Shown here: in pieces, positions 22,318 to 29,873 of the stretch
How positions within the stretch are numbered: position 1 is the first letter of the stretch
How the letters are laid out: the number at the start of each line of letters is the position of its first letter
From: an uncultured bacterium
GTDB lineage: Bacteria > Actinomycetota > Coriobacteriia > Coriobacteriales > Coriobacteriaceae
Direction: 5' to 3'
DNA: 45,780 nucleotides
Assembly: GCA_905214425.1 (NCBI GenBank)
Contig: CAJMLY010000016.1
Location: 1-45,780, forward strand
Made by a program: the position numbers and the translations under genes
Notes under the pieces: model-generated
What the model saw: only the letters and a program-made list of their open reading frames with translations
What the model was told of the DNA's origin: nothing
The model's database searches: none

Positions 22318-25218
22318 ATGACCCAGCCCTTGCCCTGGGAAAAGAATGTCGCGGTACCTGTGCCGCCCGCGCCGGAACCCGTGCCGCTCGATGCATACAC
22401 CGCCCCTGCTGCGCCGGAGCCCGAGCTCGTTCCGCTCGACATCTACGACGCTCCCGCGCCGGCGCCCAAGCCCGCCAAGCCGCTCGTCGACATCGACAGC
22501 CTTAATCCCGCTCAGCGCGAGGCGGTCCTGACCACCGAGGGCCCGCTGCTGGTCCTTGCCGGCGCCGGCTCGGGCAAGACCCGCGTCTTGACCTTCCGTA
22601 TCGCACATATGCTCGGCGACCTGGGCGTTAAGCCCTGGCAGATCCTTGCCATCACGTTTACCAACAAGGCCGCGGCCGAGATGCGTGAGCGTCTGGCGGC
22701 ACTCATTCCCAGCGGCACCCGTGGCATGTGGGTATGCACCTTCCATGCCATGTGCGTGCGTATGCTGCGCGAGGACGCCGACCTGCTGGGATACACCGGT
22801 CAGTTCACCATCTACGATGACGATGACTCAAAGCGCATAGTGCGCGACATTATGCAGGCACTCGGCATCGAGCAAAAGCAGTTCCCCATCAACATGATCC
22901 GCAGCAAGATCAGCTCGGCCAAAAACGCCATGATCGGCCCCGAGGACATGCTCAAATCCGCCGATAGCCCCAACGACAAAAAGGCCGCGCAGGTCTACCT
23001 GGAGCTGGAACGCCGCCTGCGCGCCGCCAACGCGATGGACTTCGACGACCTGCTCGTGCGCACGCTCGAGCTGCTGCGCACCCGCCCCGAGGTGCTCGAC
23101 AAGTACCAGGAGCGCTTCCGCTACATTAGCGTTGACGAGTATCAGGACACCAACCACGTCCAGTACGAGATCGCCAACCTGCTGGCCGCCAAGTACCAAA
23201 ACCTCATGGTCGTGGGCGACGATGACCAGTCCATTTACAGCTGGCGTGGCGCCGACATCACTAACATCCTGGACTTTGAGCAGGACTTTAAAAACTGCAA
23301 GACCGTTAAGCTGGAGCAGAACTACCGCTCTACGGGCCATATCCTGAGCGCCGCCAACGCCGTGGTGCGCCACAACTCGCAGCGCAAGGACAAGCGTCTG
23401 TTTACGGCCGAGGGCGATGGCGAGAAGATTCAGGCCTTCCAGGCAAGCGACGAGCGCGACGAGGGCCGCTGGATTGCCGGCGAGATCGAAAAACTGCATG
23501 CCAAAGGCACGAGCTACGACGATATCGCCGTGTTCTACCGCACCAACGCCCAGTCGCGTATCCTCGAAGATATGTTCCTGCGCGCAGGCGTTCCCTACAA
23601 GATCGTGGGCGGCACGCGATTCTTCGACCGTGCCGAGATCCGCGACGTCATGGCCTACCTTAAGATGATCGTGAACCCGGCAGACGAGATGAGCGTCAAG
23701 CGCGTCATCAACACGCCGCGTCGCGGCATCGGCTCCACCTCGATCCAAAAGATCGAGCAGCTGGCGCGCGACAACCGTTGCTCGTTCTTCCAGGCCTGCG
23801 AGATCGCAACAGCCGAGACGGGCATGTTTAGCGCCAAGGTGCGCAATGGCCTGTCGAGCTTTGTCTCGCTGGTGCGCGAAGGTCGCCGCATGGACGGCGA
23901 GCTCAAGGACGTCGTCGAGATGATCGTCGATAAGACGGGCCTGCTGCAGGCTTTCCGCGCCGAGGGCACCATGGAGTCCGAGAGCCGCGCCGAGAACATC
24001 CAGGAATTCCTGGGCGTCGCCGCCGAATTTGAGGAGACGCACGAGGATATCGAAGGTACGCTCGAGAGCTTGGAAGAGCTGCGCGCTGCCGGTGTTGCCG
24101 ATGTGCCTGCTAGCGCCGAGCCCGAGCCTGTCGTGGTGAGCGCGCCTGCGCCCGAACCGGGGCCATCTGCCCCGGTATCCTCGTTTGAGGCGCTCGTTGG
24201 CGCGCGTGACGCCGCGGGCTCCAATCCGCTCGATAGCTTGGCCGCTCCGGCGCTGTCTCCGCAGGATGCCCTGGCCGCCGCCATCGCGGGCAACGCGTAT
24301 GCCGCGCCGACGGAGATGCCGGCGGGTGCCGTGCATGCCGACGAGATCGAGCGCACCTACGGTCCGCTCACCTGTAAGGCGCTGCCGGCGCTCATGGAGT
24401 GGCTGGCCCTGCGCTCCGACTTGGATTCCCTGGCCGGCGAGACGCATGCCATTACCATGATGACCATCCACTCCGCCAAGGGCCTGGAGTTCCCGGCGGT
24501 GTTCGTGGCCGGCATGGAGGAGGGTATCTTCCCGCACGTGCACGACTTTGGCGGTAGTGACGATCCGGGCAAGCTCGAGGAGGAGCGTCGCTTGGCCTAC
24601 GTCGCCATCACGCGTGCTCGCAAGCGCCTGTTCCTGACCTATGCGGCCACGCGTCGCACCTACGGCTCGACCTCTGCCAACCCGCGCTCGCGCTTCCTCA
24701 ACGAGATTCCGTTTGAGGATATCGAGTTTAGCGGCATCGGTTCTGCCGGTTTTGAGGGCACGGGCTGGGAGAAGCGCGGCGACCGTCACGGCACCTTTGG
24801 CTCGGGCATGGGCTCGGATATGTACGGCGGCAAGGTGTTTGGCTCGCATACGCGCTCGACCGGCGGTTCCGGTTCGCGCGGCGGATCGAGCTTTGACGAT
24901 TTCTTTGGCGGCAGCAGTTACGGGACCGAGCGCCATCGTGGGGTTTCGCCTGACGCCGGCCGTGTTGCCTCGACTTTTGGTTCGGGCGCGTCGCGAGCCA
25001 AAAAGCCGTCTTCCAAGGTGTCCCCGACGGTGGAGCGCAAGGTCGATCGTGCCAGCGCATCGCAGGACTTTGCCGCGGGCGATACCGTGAGCCACAAGAC
25101 TTTTGGCACGGGTACCGTGATCTCGGTCGCCGGAGACATGATCGAGGTTCAATTCGAAAAGACCGGCCAGACCAAAAAGCTGATGAAAGGTTTTGCGCCA
25201 ATCGTCAAGCTGCAGTGA
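22318..25218 (+). CDS. pcrA: UvrD/PcrA-type DNA helicase
   Basis: The 966-residue SF1A helicase has motif I GAGSGKT (about 82-88), Ia FTNKAAAEMR, II DEYQDTN, III DDQSIYSWRGA, IV QNYRS, V TMMTIHSAKGLEFP and VI VAITRARKRL, plus the C-terminal Tudor-like domain (AAGDTVSHKTFGTGTVISV) that in PcrA binds RNA polymerase. It unwinds DNA 3'-5' in repair and transcription-replication conflict. Unusual are an N-terminal Pro/Ala-rich extension of about 55 residues and a Pro/Ala/Glu-rich insert of about 90 residues (590-680) between the central and V-VI motifs. ATG 22318 follows GATGAGGAG. The frame is open upstream without a better start. Confidence 0.95.
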   Translation: MTQPLPWEKNVAVPVPPAPEPVPLDAYTAPAAPEPELVPLDIYDAPAPAPKPAKPLVDIDSLNPAQREAVLTTEGPLLVLAGAGSGKTRVLTFRIAHMLGDLGVKPWQILAITFTNKAAAEMRERLAALIPSGTRGMWVCTFHAMCVRMLREDADLLGYTGQFTIYDDDDSKRIVRDIMQALGIEQKQFPINMIRSKISSAKNAMIGPEDMLKSADSPNDKKAAQVYLELERRLRAANAMDFDDLLVRTLELLRTRPEVLDKYQERFRYISVDEYQDTNHVQYEIANLLAAKYQNLMVVGDDDQSIYSWRGADITNILDFEQDFKNCKTVKLEQNYRSTGHILSAANAVVRHNSQRKDKRLFTAEGDGEKIQAFQASDERDEGRWIAGEIEKLHAKGTSYDDIAVFYRTNAQSRILEDMFLRAGVPYKIVGGTRFFDRAEIRDVMAYLKMIVNPADEMSVKRVINTPRRGIGSTSIQKIEQLARDNRCSFFQACEIATAETGMFSAKVRNGLSSFVSLVREGRRMDGELKDVVEMIVDKTGLLQAFRAEGTMESESRAENIQEFLGVAAEFEETHEDIEGTLESLEELRAAGVADVPASAEPEPVVVSAPAPEPGPSAPVSSFEALVGARDAAGSNPLDSLAAPALSPQDALAAAIAGNAYAAPTEMPAGAVHADEIERTYGPLTCKALPALMEWLALRSDLDSLAGETHAITMMTIHSAKGLEFPAVFVAGMEEGIFPHVHDFGGSDDPGKLEEERRLAYVAITRARKRLFLTYAATRRTYGSTSANPRSRFLNEIPFEDIEFSGIGSAGFEGTGWEKRGDRHGTFGSGMGSDMYGGKVFGSHTRSTGGSGSRGGSSFDDFFGGSSYGTERHRGVSPDAGRVASTFGSGASRAKKPSSKVSPTVERKVDRASASQDFAAGDTVSHKTFGTGTVISVAGDMIEVQFEKTGQTKKLMKGFAPIVKLQ

Positions 25219-25225
25219 TCCCGGC

Positions 25226-25355
25226 GGACCTGGGCGGGCGTATAGGGCAACATCGCCTGCTCGGGCAGTCCTGCGCAAGACGGAGGCCACATTAAGTGGC
25301 CTCCTTTGCGTGCGGAACTCGCGATCGATGTTGCCCTATACGCCCGCCCAGGTCC
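25226..25355. repeat. 130-bp hairpin with perfect 30-bp arms
   Basis: Arms 25226-25255 and 25326-25355 (ends GGACCTGGGCGGGCG and CGCCCGCCCAGGTCC) are exactly complementary over 30 bp. The centre adds TGCGCAA/TTTGCG and GGAGGCCAC-ATTAA-GTGGCCTCC. It begins 7 bp after the pcrA stop and lies between convergent genes. The inner hairpin followed by TTTG could terminate pcrA. Confidence 0.9.
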
Positions 25356-25435
25356 TTGGGTAACGTTGCTAGACGAGCGTTGCTTTGCTCGTTCGCTTTT
25401 TGGTCTGGAGAGCCGGGTGGGCTGATATATATGGA

Positions 25436-25473
25436 CAAGGGGCTCCCCCGTTGGTGAACGGGGGAGCCCCTTG
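25436..25473. terminator. Strong hairpin terminator for manA
   Basis: A perfect 17-bp stem CAAGGGGCTCCCCCGTT/AACGGGGGAGCCCCTTG with a 4-nt loop. T-runs are short on both sides. It lies 24 bp past the manA stop codon on the minus strand. Confidence 0.75.
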
Positions 25474-25497
25474 TTGCGTTTGGGTTGTTGGTGCGAA

Positions 25498-26430
25498 CTA
25501 GAGGTGGCTGATGATCAGTTCCATCTTGCCTTCGAGGTCGATGGAGCTGACGGTGCTCGGGGCCAGCAGGTGGCTTCCCTTGTGGACGGGGTCGCCGCAG
25601 ACGGTGCCTTCGCCGTCGATGACCGACAGGCACATGAAGGGCCAGCGCTGGTCGAGGGTCTTGCTGCCGTCGACGCGCACACGATCGACGGTGTAGCAGG
25701 GGTTGGACTCGAGCTCGGTCACGCCGTCGACCTCAGGCGCGTTCACCGTGCCGTCGGTCGGGGCCTGAACATCAAAGTCGATGCAGTCGAGGCTCTGCTT
25801 AATGTGCAGCGGGCGCAGCTTTCCGTCGGTGCCGGGGCGGTCGTAGTCGTACAGGCGATATGTCACGTCGCTCGACTGCTGAGTCTCCAGAATCAGCGTG
25901 CCGGTCTTGATGGCGTGAACGGTGCCGGAGTCGATCTGGAAAAAGTCTCCCTTGTGAATCGGCAGCACGTTGAGCATCTCGTCCCAACGGCCCCCCTCGA
26001 TCATCTGCGCGGCCTCGGCGCGGTCGTGCGCGCGCTGGCCGACGATGATCGTGGCACCGGGCTCGCAGTCCAGTACATACCAGCACTCGGTTTTGCCCAG
26101 GCTGCCGTTCTCGTGCTTGGCGGCGTACTCGTCGTTGGGATGAATCTGGATCGAAAGGTCGTCCTTGGCGTCCAGAATCTTGATGAGCAGCGGGAACTCC
26201 TTGCCCTCGCAGTTGCCAAAGAGCTCGCGGTGCTCGGCCCACAGCCACGACAGCGTGTGGCCGGCGTACGGTCCCTCCGCAATCTGGCAGTCGCCGTTGG
26301 GATGGGCCGAGATGGCCCAGCACTCACCGATGGGACCCTCGGGAATGTCGTAGCCAAACACGGTCTCCAACTGGCGGCCGCCCCAGATCTTCTCGTGGAA
26401 GATCGGCGTGAGTTTAATCAAATCGGACAT
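25498..26430 (-). CDS. manA: Class I mannose-6-phosphate isomerase
   Basis: The 310-residue cupin enzyme interconverts mannose-6-P and fructose-6-P. It has FHEKIWGG, the zinc-site stretch LSIQIHPNDEYA (Gln and His ligands) with GKTECWYVL (Glu), and FFQIDSGTVHAI (His). This is the short bacterial form (B. subtilis ManA/Pmi type). ATG 26430 is chosen because GGGAG is 7 bp upstream; the ATG at 26436 touches that site. The GntR/UTRA regulator gene ends 74 bp upstream on the same strand, so the two probably form an operon, with the regulator likely controlling mannose use. Confidence 0.93.
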   Translation of the reverse strand: MSDLIKLTPIFHEKIWGGRQLETVFGYDIPEGPIGECWAISAHPNGDCQIAEGPYAGHTLSWLWAEHRELFGNCEGKEFPLLIKILDAKDDLSIQIHPNDEYAAKHENGSLGKTECWYVLDCEPGATIIVGQRAHDRAEAAQMIEGGRWDEMLNVLPIHKGDFFQIDSGTVHAIKTGTLILETQQSSDVTYRLYDYDRPGTDGKLRPLHIKQSLDCIDFDVQAPTDGTVNAPEVDGVTELESNPCYTVDRVRVDGSKTLDQRWPFMCLSVIDGEGTVCGDPVHKGSHLLAPSTVSSIDLEGKMELIISHL

Positions 26431-26504
26431 GTGCATACTCCCATAAGGTTGTGCGGGTGCCGCGTAAGACGGCTCAAAACGAGCGCCCGCGTGACTACAA
26501 AAAC

Positions 26505-27224
26505 CTATGCCAACGTTACGTTGTGCAACTCAAAGCGATCGCCAACGTTGCGCGAGATCGAATACTCAAAGGCGGCGCCGCTGTCCAAAAAGCCAATCTG
26601 GGTGAGCTCGAGCAGGGGAGAGCCAAGTTTGGTGTCCAGACGCTCGGCTTCTTCCTCGGTTGCTGCCACGGCGCGAATGGTACGGTGGAAGCTCGAAATC
26701 TTCAGCCCACATTGCTCGCGGATGAAGCGGTAGACCGATCCGTACAGGTCCTTCTTTTTAAGGCCTGGAATCAGCTCGAGGGGCATGTAGGTGTACTCGA
26801 TAACGATGGGCTTCTCATCGGCCTGACGCACGCGCACGACGTGATAGGCAAAGTCATCCTCGGCAATTCCCAGCTGGGCTGCGATGTCCGCTGGTGGATT
26901 AACGATCGAGAAATCGTAGACCACCGAGGTCACCTTCTCCCCGCGATGCTCATACGAAAAACCCTGGGTACGGTCGTTTTTGCCCTGGAAAAACGCCTGG
27001 CCGGGAAGCCCCGCCGTGTCCTTAACGTAGGTACCCGATCCACGCCGGCTGGTAATAAGACCTTCTTCGGTGATTTGTTCAATAGCTCGTTTGACGGTGA
27101 TTTTGGAAACGTTATAGAGCTTGCAGAACTCAACGACGGTAGGAAGCTTGTCGCCCGGTTTAAGAGCGCCATCCTCGATAGTGCGACGAATATCTGCAGC
27201 TATCGCTTCGTATTTGGGAATCAT
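26505..27224 (-). CDS. GntR-family (HutC/UTRA) transcriptional regulator
   Basis: The 239-residue repressor has an N-terminal winged helix (PKYEAIAADIRRTIEDG, LKPGDKLPTVVEFCKLYNVS, KRAIEQITEEGLITSRRGSG) and a C-terminal UTRA ligand domain (about 90-230, with YHVVRVRQADEKPIVIEYTY and LLELTQIGFLDSGAAFEYS). UTRA regulators often bind a sugar phosphate. Its place just before manA suggests mannose or a related sugar phosphate as ligand. AAGGAGG lies 4 bp before ATG 27224. Upstream, TTGACTATACTTTC on its strand is AT-rich promoter-like sequence that could also hold its operator. Confidence 0.9.
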   Translation of the reverse strand: MIPKYEAIAADIRRTIEDGALKPGDKLPTVVEFCKLYNVSKITVKRAIEQITEEGLITSRRGSGTYVKDTAGLPGQAFFQGKNDRTQGFSYEHRGEKVTSVVYDFSIVNPPADIAAQLGIAEDDFAYHVVRVRQADEKPIVIEYTYMPLELIPGLKKKDLYGSVYRFIREQCGLKISSFHRTIRAVAATEEEAERLDTKLGSPLLELTQIGFLDSGAAFEYSISRNVGDRFELHNVTLA

Positions 27225-27466
27225 GGAACCTCCTTTCAAACTTGGTTGAGTATAAAAGAAAGTATAGTCAACACCTAAGTATCTCTATTGAGTTATTGAA
27301 AAGTTCGAGAAAGATAAAATTAAAAGTCGCCCCGCTTGAAAAATTAGAGCGTTTTAAATGATAAACATCTGAGTAGTGTCGTGTTGAGAAATGATCGGTC
27401 CGAGGACGGGGCCGAACCGATATAACACCCAGCGAACCGAATCTCGTACTCTGCGCTTCCCCAGAT

Positions 27467-27507
27467 AAAACCTGCCAAAACAAACCTGTCCTTTTTGGTA
27501 GGTTTTT
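27467..27507 (+). promoter_or_regulatory. A/T-flanked hairpin upstream of the ROK kinase gene
   Basis: AAAACCTGCCAAAA (27467-27480) pairs with TTTTGGTAGGTTTT (27493-27506), one G-T pair, with a T-run at the end: a terminator form in the gap between divergent genes, 54 bp before the kinase start. It could be an attenuator or an insulator. The gap 27225-27560 otherwise holds an AT-rich stretch (about 27290-27400) and no gene. Confidence 0.5.
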
Positions 27508-27560
27508 GCCTTGGGAGCGGTACCATACAGGCAATGTTTAAACGAGAAAGGCGGGCTCCC

Positions 27561-28514
27561 ATGGAACCTAAGCAGTACTACATCGGCATCGACGTCGGCG
27601 GCACTTCGGTTAAGGAGGGCCTGTTCGACGAGGACGGCAACCTGCTTGCCAAGGCCAGCGTGCCCACGCCTCCTATCGTTGACGCTGCGGGCTTTGCCGC
27701 GGTGACCGAGGCTATCGACCAGGTGGTCGCCAAGGCACAGATTCCGCGTGCCTTTGTGGCGGGCATTGGCCTGGCCGTTCCGTGTCCCATCCCGGCGTCG
27801 GGCGATGCCAAGGTCAAGGCCAACATTGCCATTAACCTGCCCGAGCTGAGGGTCGCCATTCAAGAGCACTGCCCCGATGCGGTCGTTAAGTATGAGAACG
27901 ATGCCAACGCCGCTGCCATGGGCGAGGCCTGGCTCGGTTCTGCCAAGGGCGTGCAGAACGTGGTGATGGTCACCATCGGTACCGGCGTGGGCGGCGGCGT
28001 TATCGTCAACGGCGACGTGGTGTCGGGCGTTGTGGGTGCCGGCGGCGAGATCGGCCACATGTGCCTGAATCCGGCTGAGGAGCGCACCTGCGGCTGCGGC
28101 GGCCATGGCCACCTGGAGCAGTATTCCAGCGCCACCGGTGTGGTGAGCAACTACCTTGCCGAGTGCAAGAAGGCTGGCGTCGAGCCCATCGAACTCACTG
28201 GCCCCTCAGATTCCAAGGACGTGTTCCAGGCCTGCCGCGAGGGCGACAAGCTTGCGCTGGCCGCGGCCGATACCATGGCCGACTATCTCGGTCGCGCACT
28301 GGCGCTTATTGCCAACGTGGTCGATCCCGAGATGTTCCTCATCGGCGGCGGCGCCTCCGCCTCGGCCGATGTCTACCTCGACAAGGCTCGCGAGTACTTC
28401 CAGCGCTACGCGCTCTCTGCCTCGCGCGAGACGCCCATCGAGGTCGCTTCGCTCGGAAACGACGCCGGCATCATCGGTGCTGCCTACGTAGCCCTGCGCG
28501 CTGCCGGTAAATAG
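27561..28514 (+). CDS. ROK-family sugar kinase (glucokinase-like)
   Basis: A 317-residue ROK protein. It has the phosphate loop IGIDVGGTSVKEGLF, ENDANAAAMGEAWLG with catalytic Asp, TIGTGVGGGVIV (adenosine loop), GAGGEIGHM and the zinc motif CGCGGHGHLE, where the usual third cysteine (CxCGxxGCxE) is histidine. There is no N-terminal DNA-binding domain, so it is a kinase and not a ROK repressor. Probable substrate glucose or an N-acyl hexosamine; GEIGH fits glucokinase. ATG 27561 is preceded by AAAGGCGGG. It is divergent from the GntR-manA unit. Confidence 0.9.
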   Translation: MEPKQYYIGIDVGGTSVKEGLFDEDGNLLAKASVPTPPIVDAAGFAAVTEAIDQVVAKAQIPRAFVAGIGLAVPCPIPASGDAKVKANIAINLPELRVAIQEHCPDAVVKYENDANAAAMGEAWLGSAKGVQNVVMVTIGTGVGGGVIVNGDVVSGVVGAGGEIGHMCLNPAEERTCGCGGHGHLEQYSSATGVVSNYLAECKKAGVEPIELTGPSDSKDVFQACREGDKLALAAADTMADYLGRALALIANVVDPEMFLIGGGASASADVYLDKAREYFQRYALSASRETPIEVASLGNDAGIIGAAYVALRAAGK

Positions 28515-28515
28515 C

Positions 28516-28567
28516 TGGTGCAAGGGGGACAGGTTACATTGCACCAACATGGTGCAAAAGGGACAGC
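28516..28567. repeat. GGTGCA palindrome, copy 2 plus a truncated copy
   Basis: TGGTGCAA (28516-28523) pairs with TTGCACCA (28539-28546) around GGGGGACAGGTTACA, the inverted counterpart of 22146-22178. A second partial copy follows at 28550-28567 (TGGTGCAAAAGGGACAGC). It starts right after the stop codon of the kinase gene. Confidence 0.75.
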
Positions 28568-28682
28568 CTTGGCCCCCGTGCCTGCGCCCCAAAATATGCC
28601 GTGGCCCTTCCGTCTGCGAAGGCTCGGCATCGGCGTGCTACCATAGCTACGTCCAAGTACACATATCAAGTGGAGGATATCC

Positions 28683-29606
28683 ATGGCAAACGTTCTTGTC
28701 TTTGGTCACCAGAACCCCGATAACGACGCCATCATGAGCGCCGTCGTCCTGTCCCAGCTGCTCAACCAGGTTGAGTATGCCGGCAACACCTACGAGGCCT
28801 GCGCCCTTGGTCAGCTTCCGGCCGAGTCCGCCAAGCTGCTCGCCGACGCCGGCATCGCCGAGCCCCGCGTGATCGAGTCCGTCGAGGCTGGTCAGCTCGT
28901 CGTCCTCACCGACCACAACGAGTCTGCCCAGTCCGTCGCCGGCCTTAAGGACGCCACGGTCTTTGGCGTTGTCGATCATCACCGCATCGGCGACTTCGAG
29001 ACCGCCGGCCCGCTGCACTACATCTGCCTGCCCTGGGGCTCCAGCTGCACCATCGTCACCAAGCTCGCCGGCGTGCTCGGCGTTGAGCTTTCCGACGTCC
29101 AGGCCAAGCTGCTGCTCTCGGCCATGATGACCGACACGCTCATGCTCAAGAGCCCCACCACCACCGATGTCGACCGCGCCGTCGCCGCCAAGCTCGGCGA
29201 GCAGGTGGGCGTCGACCCGGTCAAGTTTGGCATGGAGGTCTTCCTCACCCGTCCGTCCGGCTCCTTCACCGCAGCTGAGATGGTCGGCAACGACATCAAG
29301 ATGTTCGAGCCCGCCGGCAAGAAGCTGCTCATCGGCCAGTACGAGACCGTCGACAAGAGCCGCGCGCTCGGCATGATCGACGAGATTCGCGAGGCCATGC
29401 GCGCCTACGCCGCCGAGAAGGGTGCCGACGGCATCGTCCTGTGCATCACCGACATCATGGAGGAGGGCTCGCAGGTCCTGCTCGAGGGCGAGACCGAGGC
29501 CGCTCAGAAGGGCCTGGGCATTGCCGACGAGCACGACGGCGTCTGGATGCCGGGCGTCCTCTCCCGTAAGAAGCAGGTCGCTGCCCCCATCATGGCCGCC
29601 TGCTAG
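28683..29606 (+). CDS. ppaC: Manganese-dependent inorganic pyrophosphatase (family II)
   Basis: The 307-residue DHH-family enzyme hydrolyses pyrophosphate. Visible are VFGHQNPDNDAIMSA (metal ligands His and Asp), TDHNE, the name motif VVDHHRIGDF with Asp98-His99-His100, SSCTIVTKL, and the C-terminal SRKKQVAAP substrate loop. No CBS/DRTGG insert is present, so it is the short unregulated form. A TACCAT -10-like box lies about 40 bp before the ATG and GTGGAGG serves as ribosome site. A terminator follows directly. Confidence 0.96.
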   Translation: MANVLVFGHQNPDNDAIMSAVVLSQLLNQVEYAGNTYEACALGQLPAESAKLLADAGIAEPRVIESVEAGQLVVLTDHNESAQSVAGLKDATVFGVVDHHRIGDFETAGPLHYICLPWGSSCTIVTKLAGVLGVELSDVQAKLLLSAMMTDTLMLKSPTTTDVDRAVAAKLGEQVGVDPVKFGMEVFLTRPSGSFTAAEMVGNDIKMFEPAGKKLLIGQYETVDKSRALGMIDEIREAMRAYAAEKGADGIVLCITDIMEEGSQVLLEGETEAAQKGLGIADEHDGVWMPGVLSRKKQVAAPIMAAC

Positions 29607-29625
29607 GTTTAGTTGACCAAACGCC

Positions 29626-29666
29626 ACGACCGGATCGCGGACGCCCTGCGCTCCGGTCGTTTTTTG
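29626..29666 (+). terminator. Intrinsic terminator after ppaC
   Basis: ACGACCGGA (29626-29634) pairs with TCCGGTCGT (29652-29660), followed by TTTTT. Confidence 0.88.
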
Positions 29667-29708
29667 TGCACGTCGCCGCGTCGTCTCTTGGACAGGCGTG
29701 CCCGTGCC

Positions 29709-29729
29709 GTTGAGCAAATAATGTTCAAC
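29709..29729 (+). promoter_or_regulatory. Operator-like palindrome upstream of nhaA
   Basis: GTTGAGCAAATAATGTTCAAC is a near-perfect 21-bp dyad (GTTGAgCA...TGtTCAAC; given here by its arms GTTGAGCA and TGTTCAAC) with an AT-rich centre, about 145 bp before nhaA. The shape fits a dimeric regulator site. Confidence 0.35.
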
Positions 29730-29803
29730 CTGTGGTTCCGCTTTTCGGCCACGCCTGCGTGCTTGTCGTGCAGGGTAGGCTAGATGCAAGCGTAATACGT
29801 TAG

Positions 29804-29840
29804 AGCGCGGCGCCGCCACTTGGGCGGGCCGTGCTTTTTT
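29804..29840 (+). terminator. Terminator/attenuator in the nhaA leader
   Basis: AGCGCGGC-g-CCGCC (29804-29817) pairs with GGCGG-GCCGTGCT (29823-29835), followed by TTTTT. It ends only 33 bp before the nhaA ATG and is separate from the ppaC terminator. A second small hairpin ACGGGA/TCCCGT (29844-29859) stands between it and the AAAGGAG ribosome site. Confidence 0.65.
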
Positions 29841-29873
29841 AAGACGGGAGCCATCCCGTGAAAGGAGCCGCCC

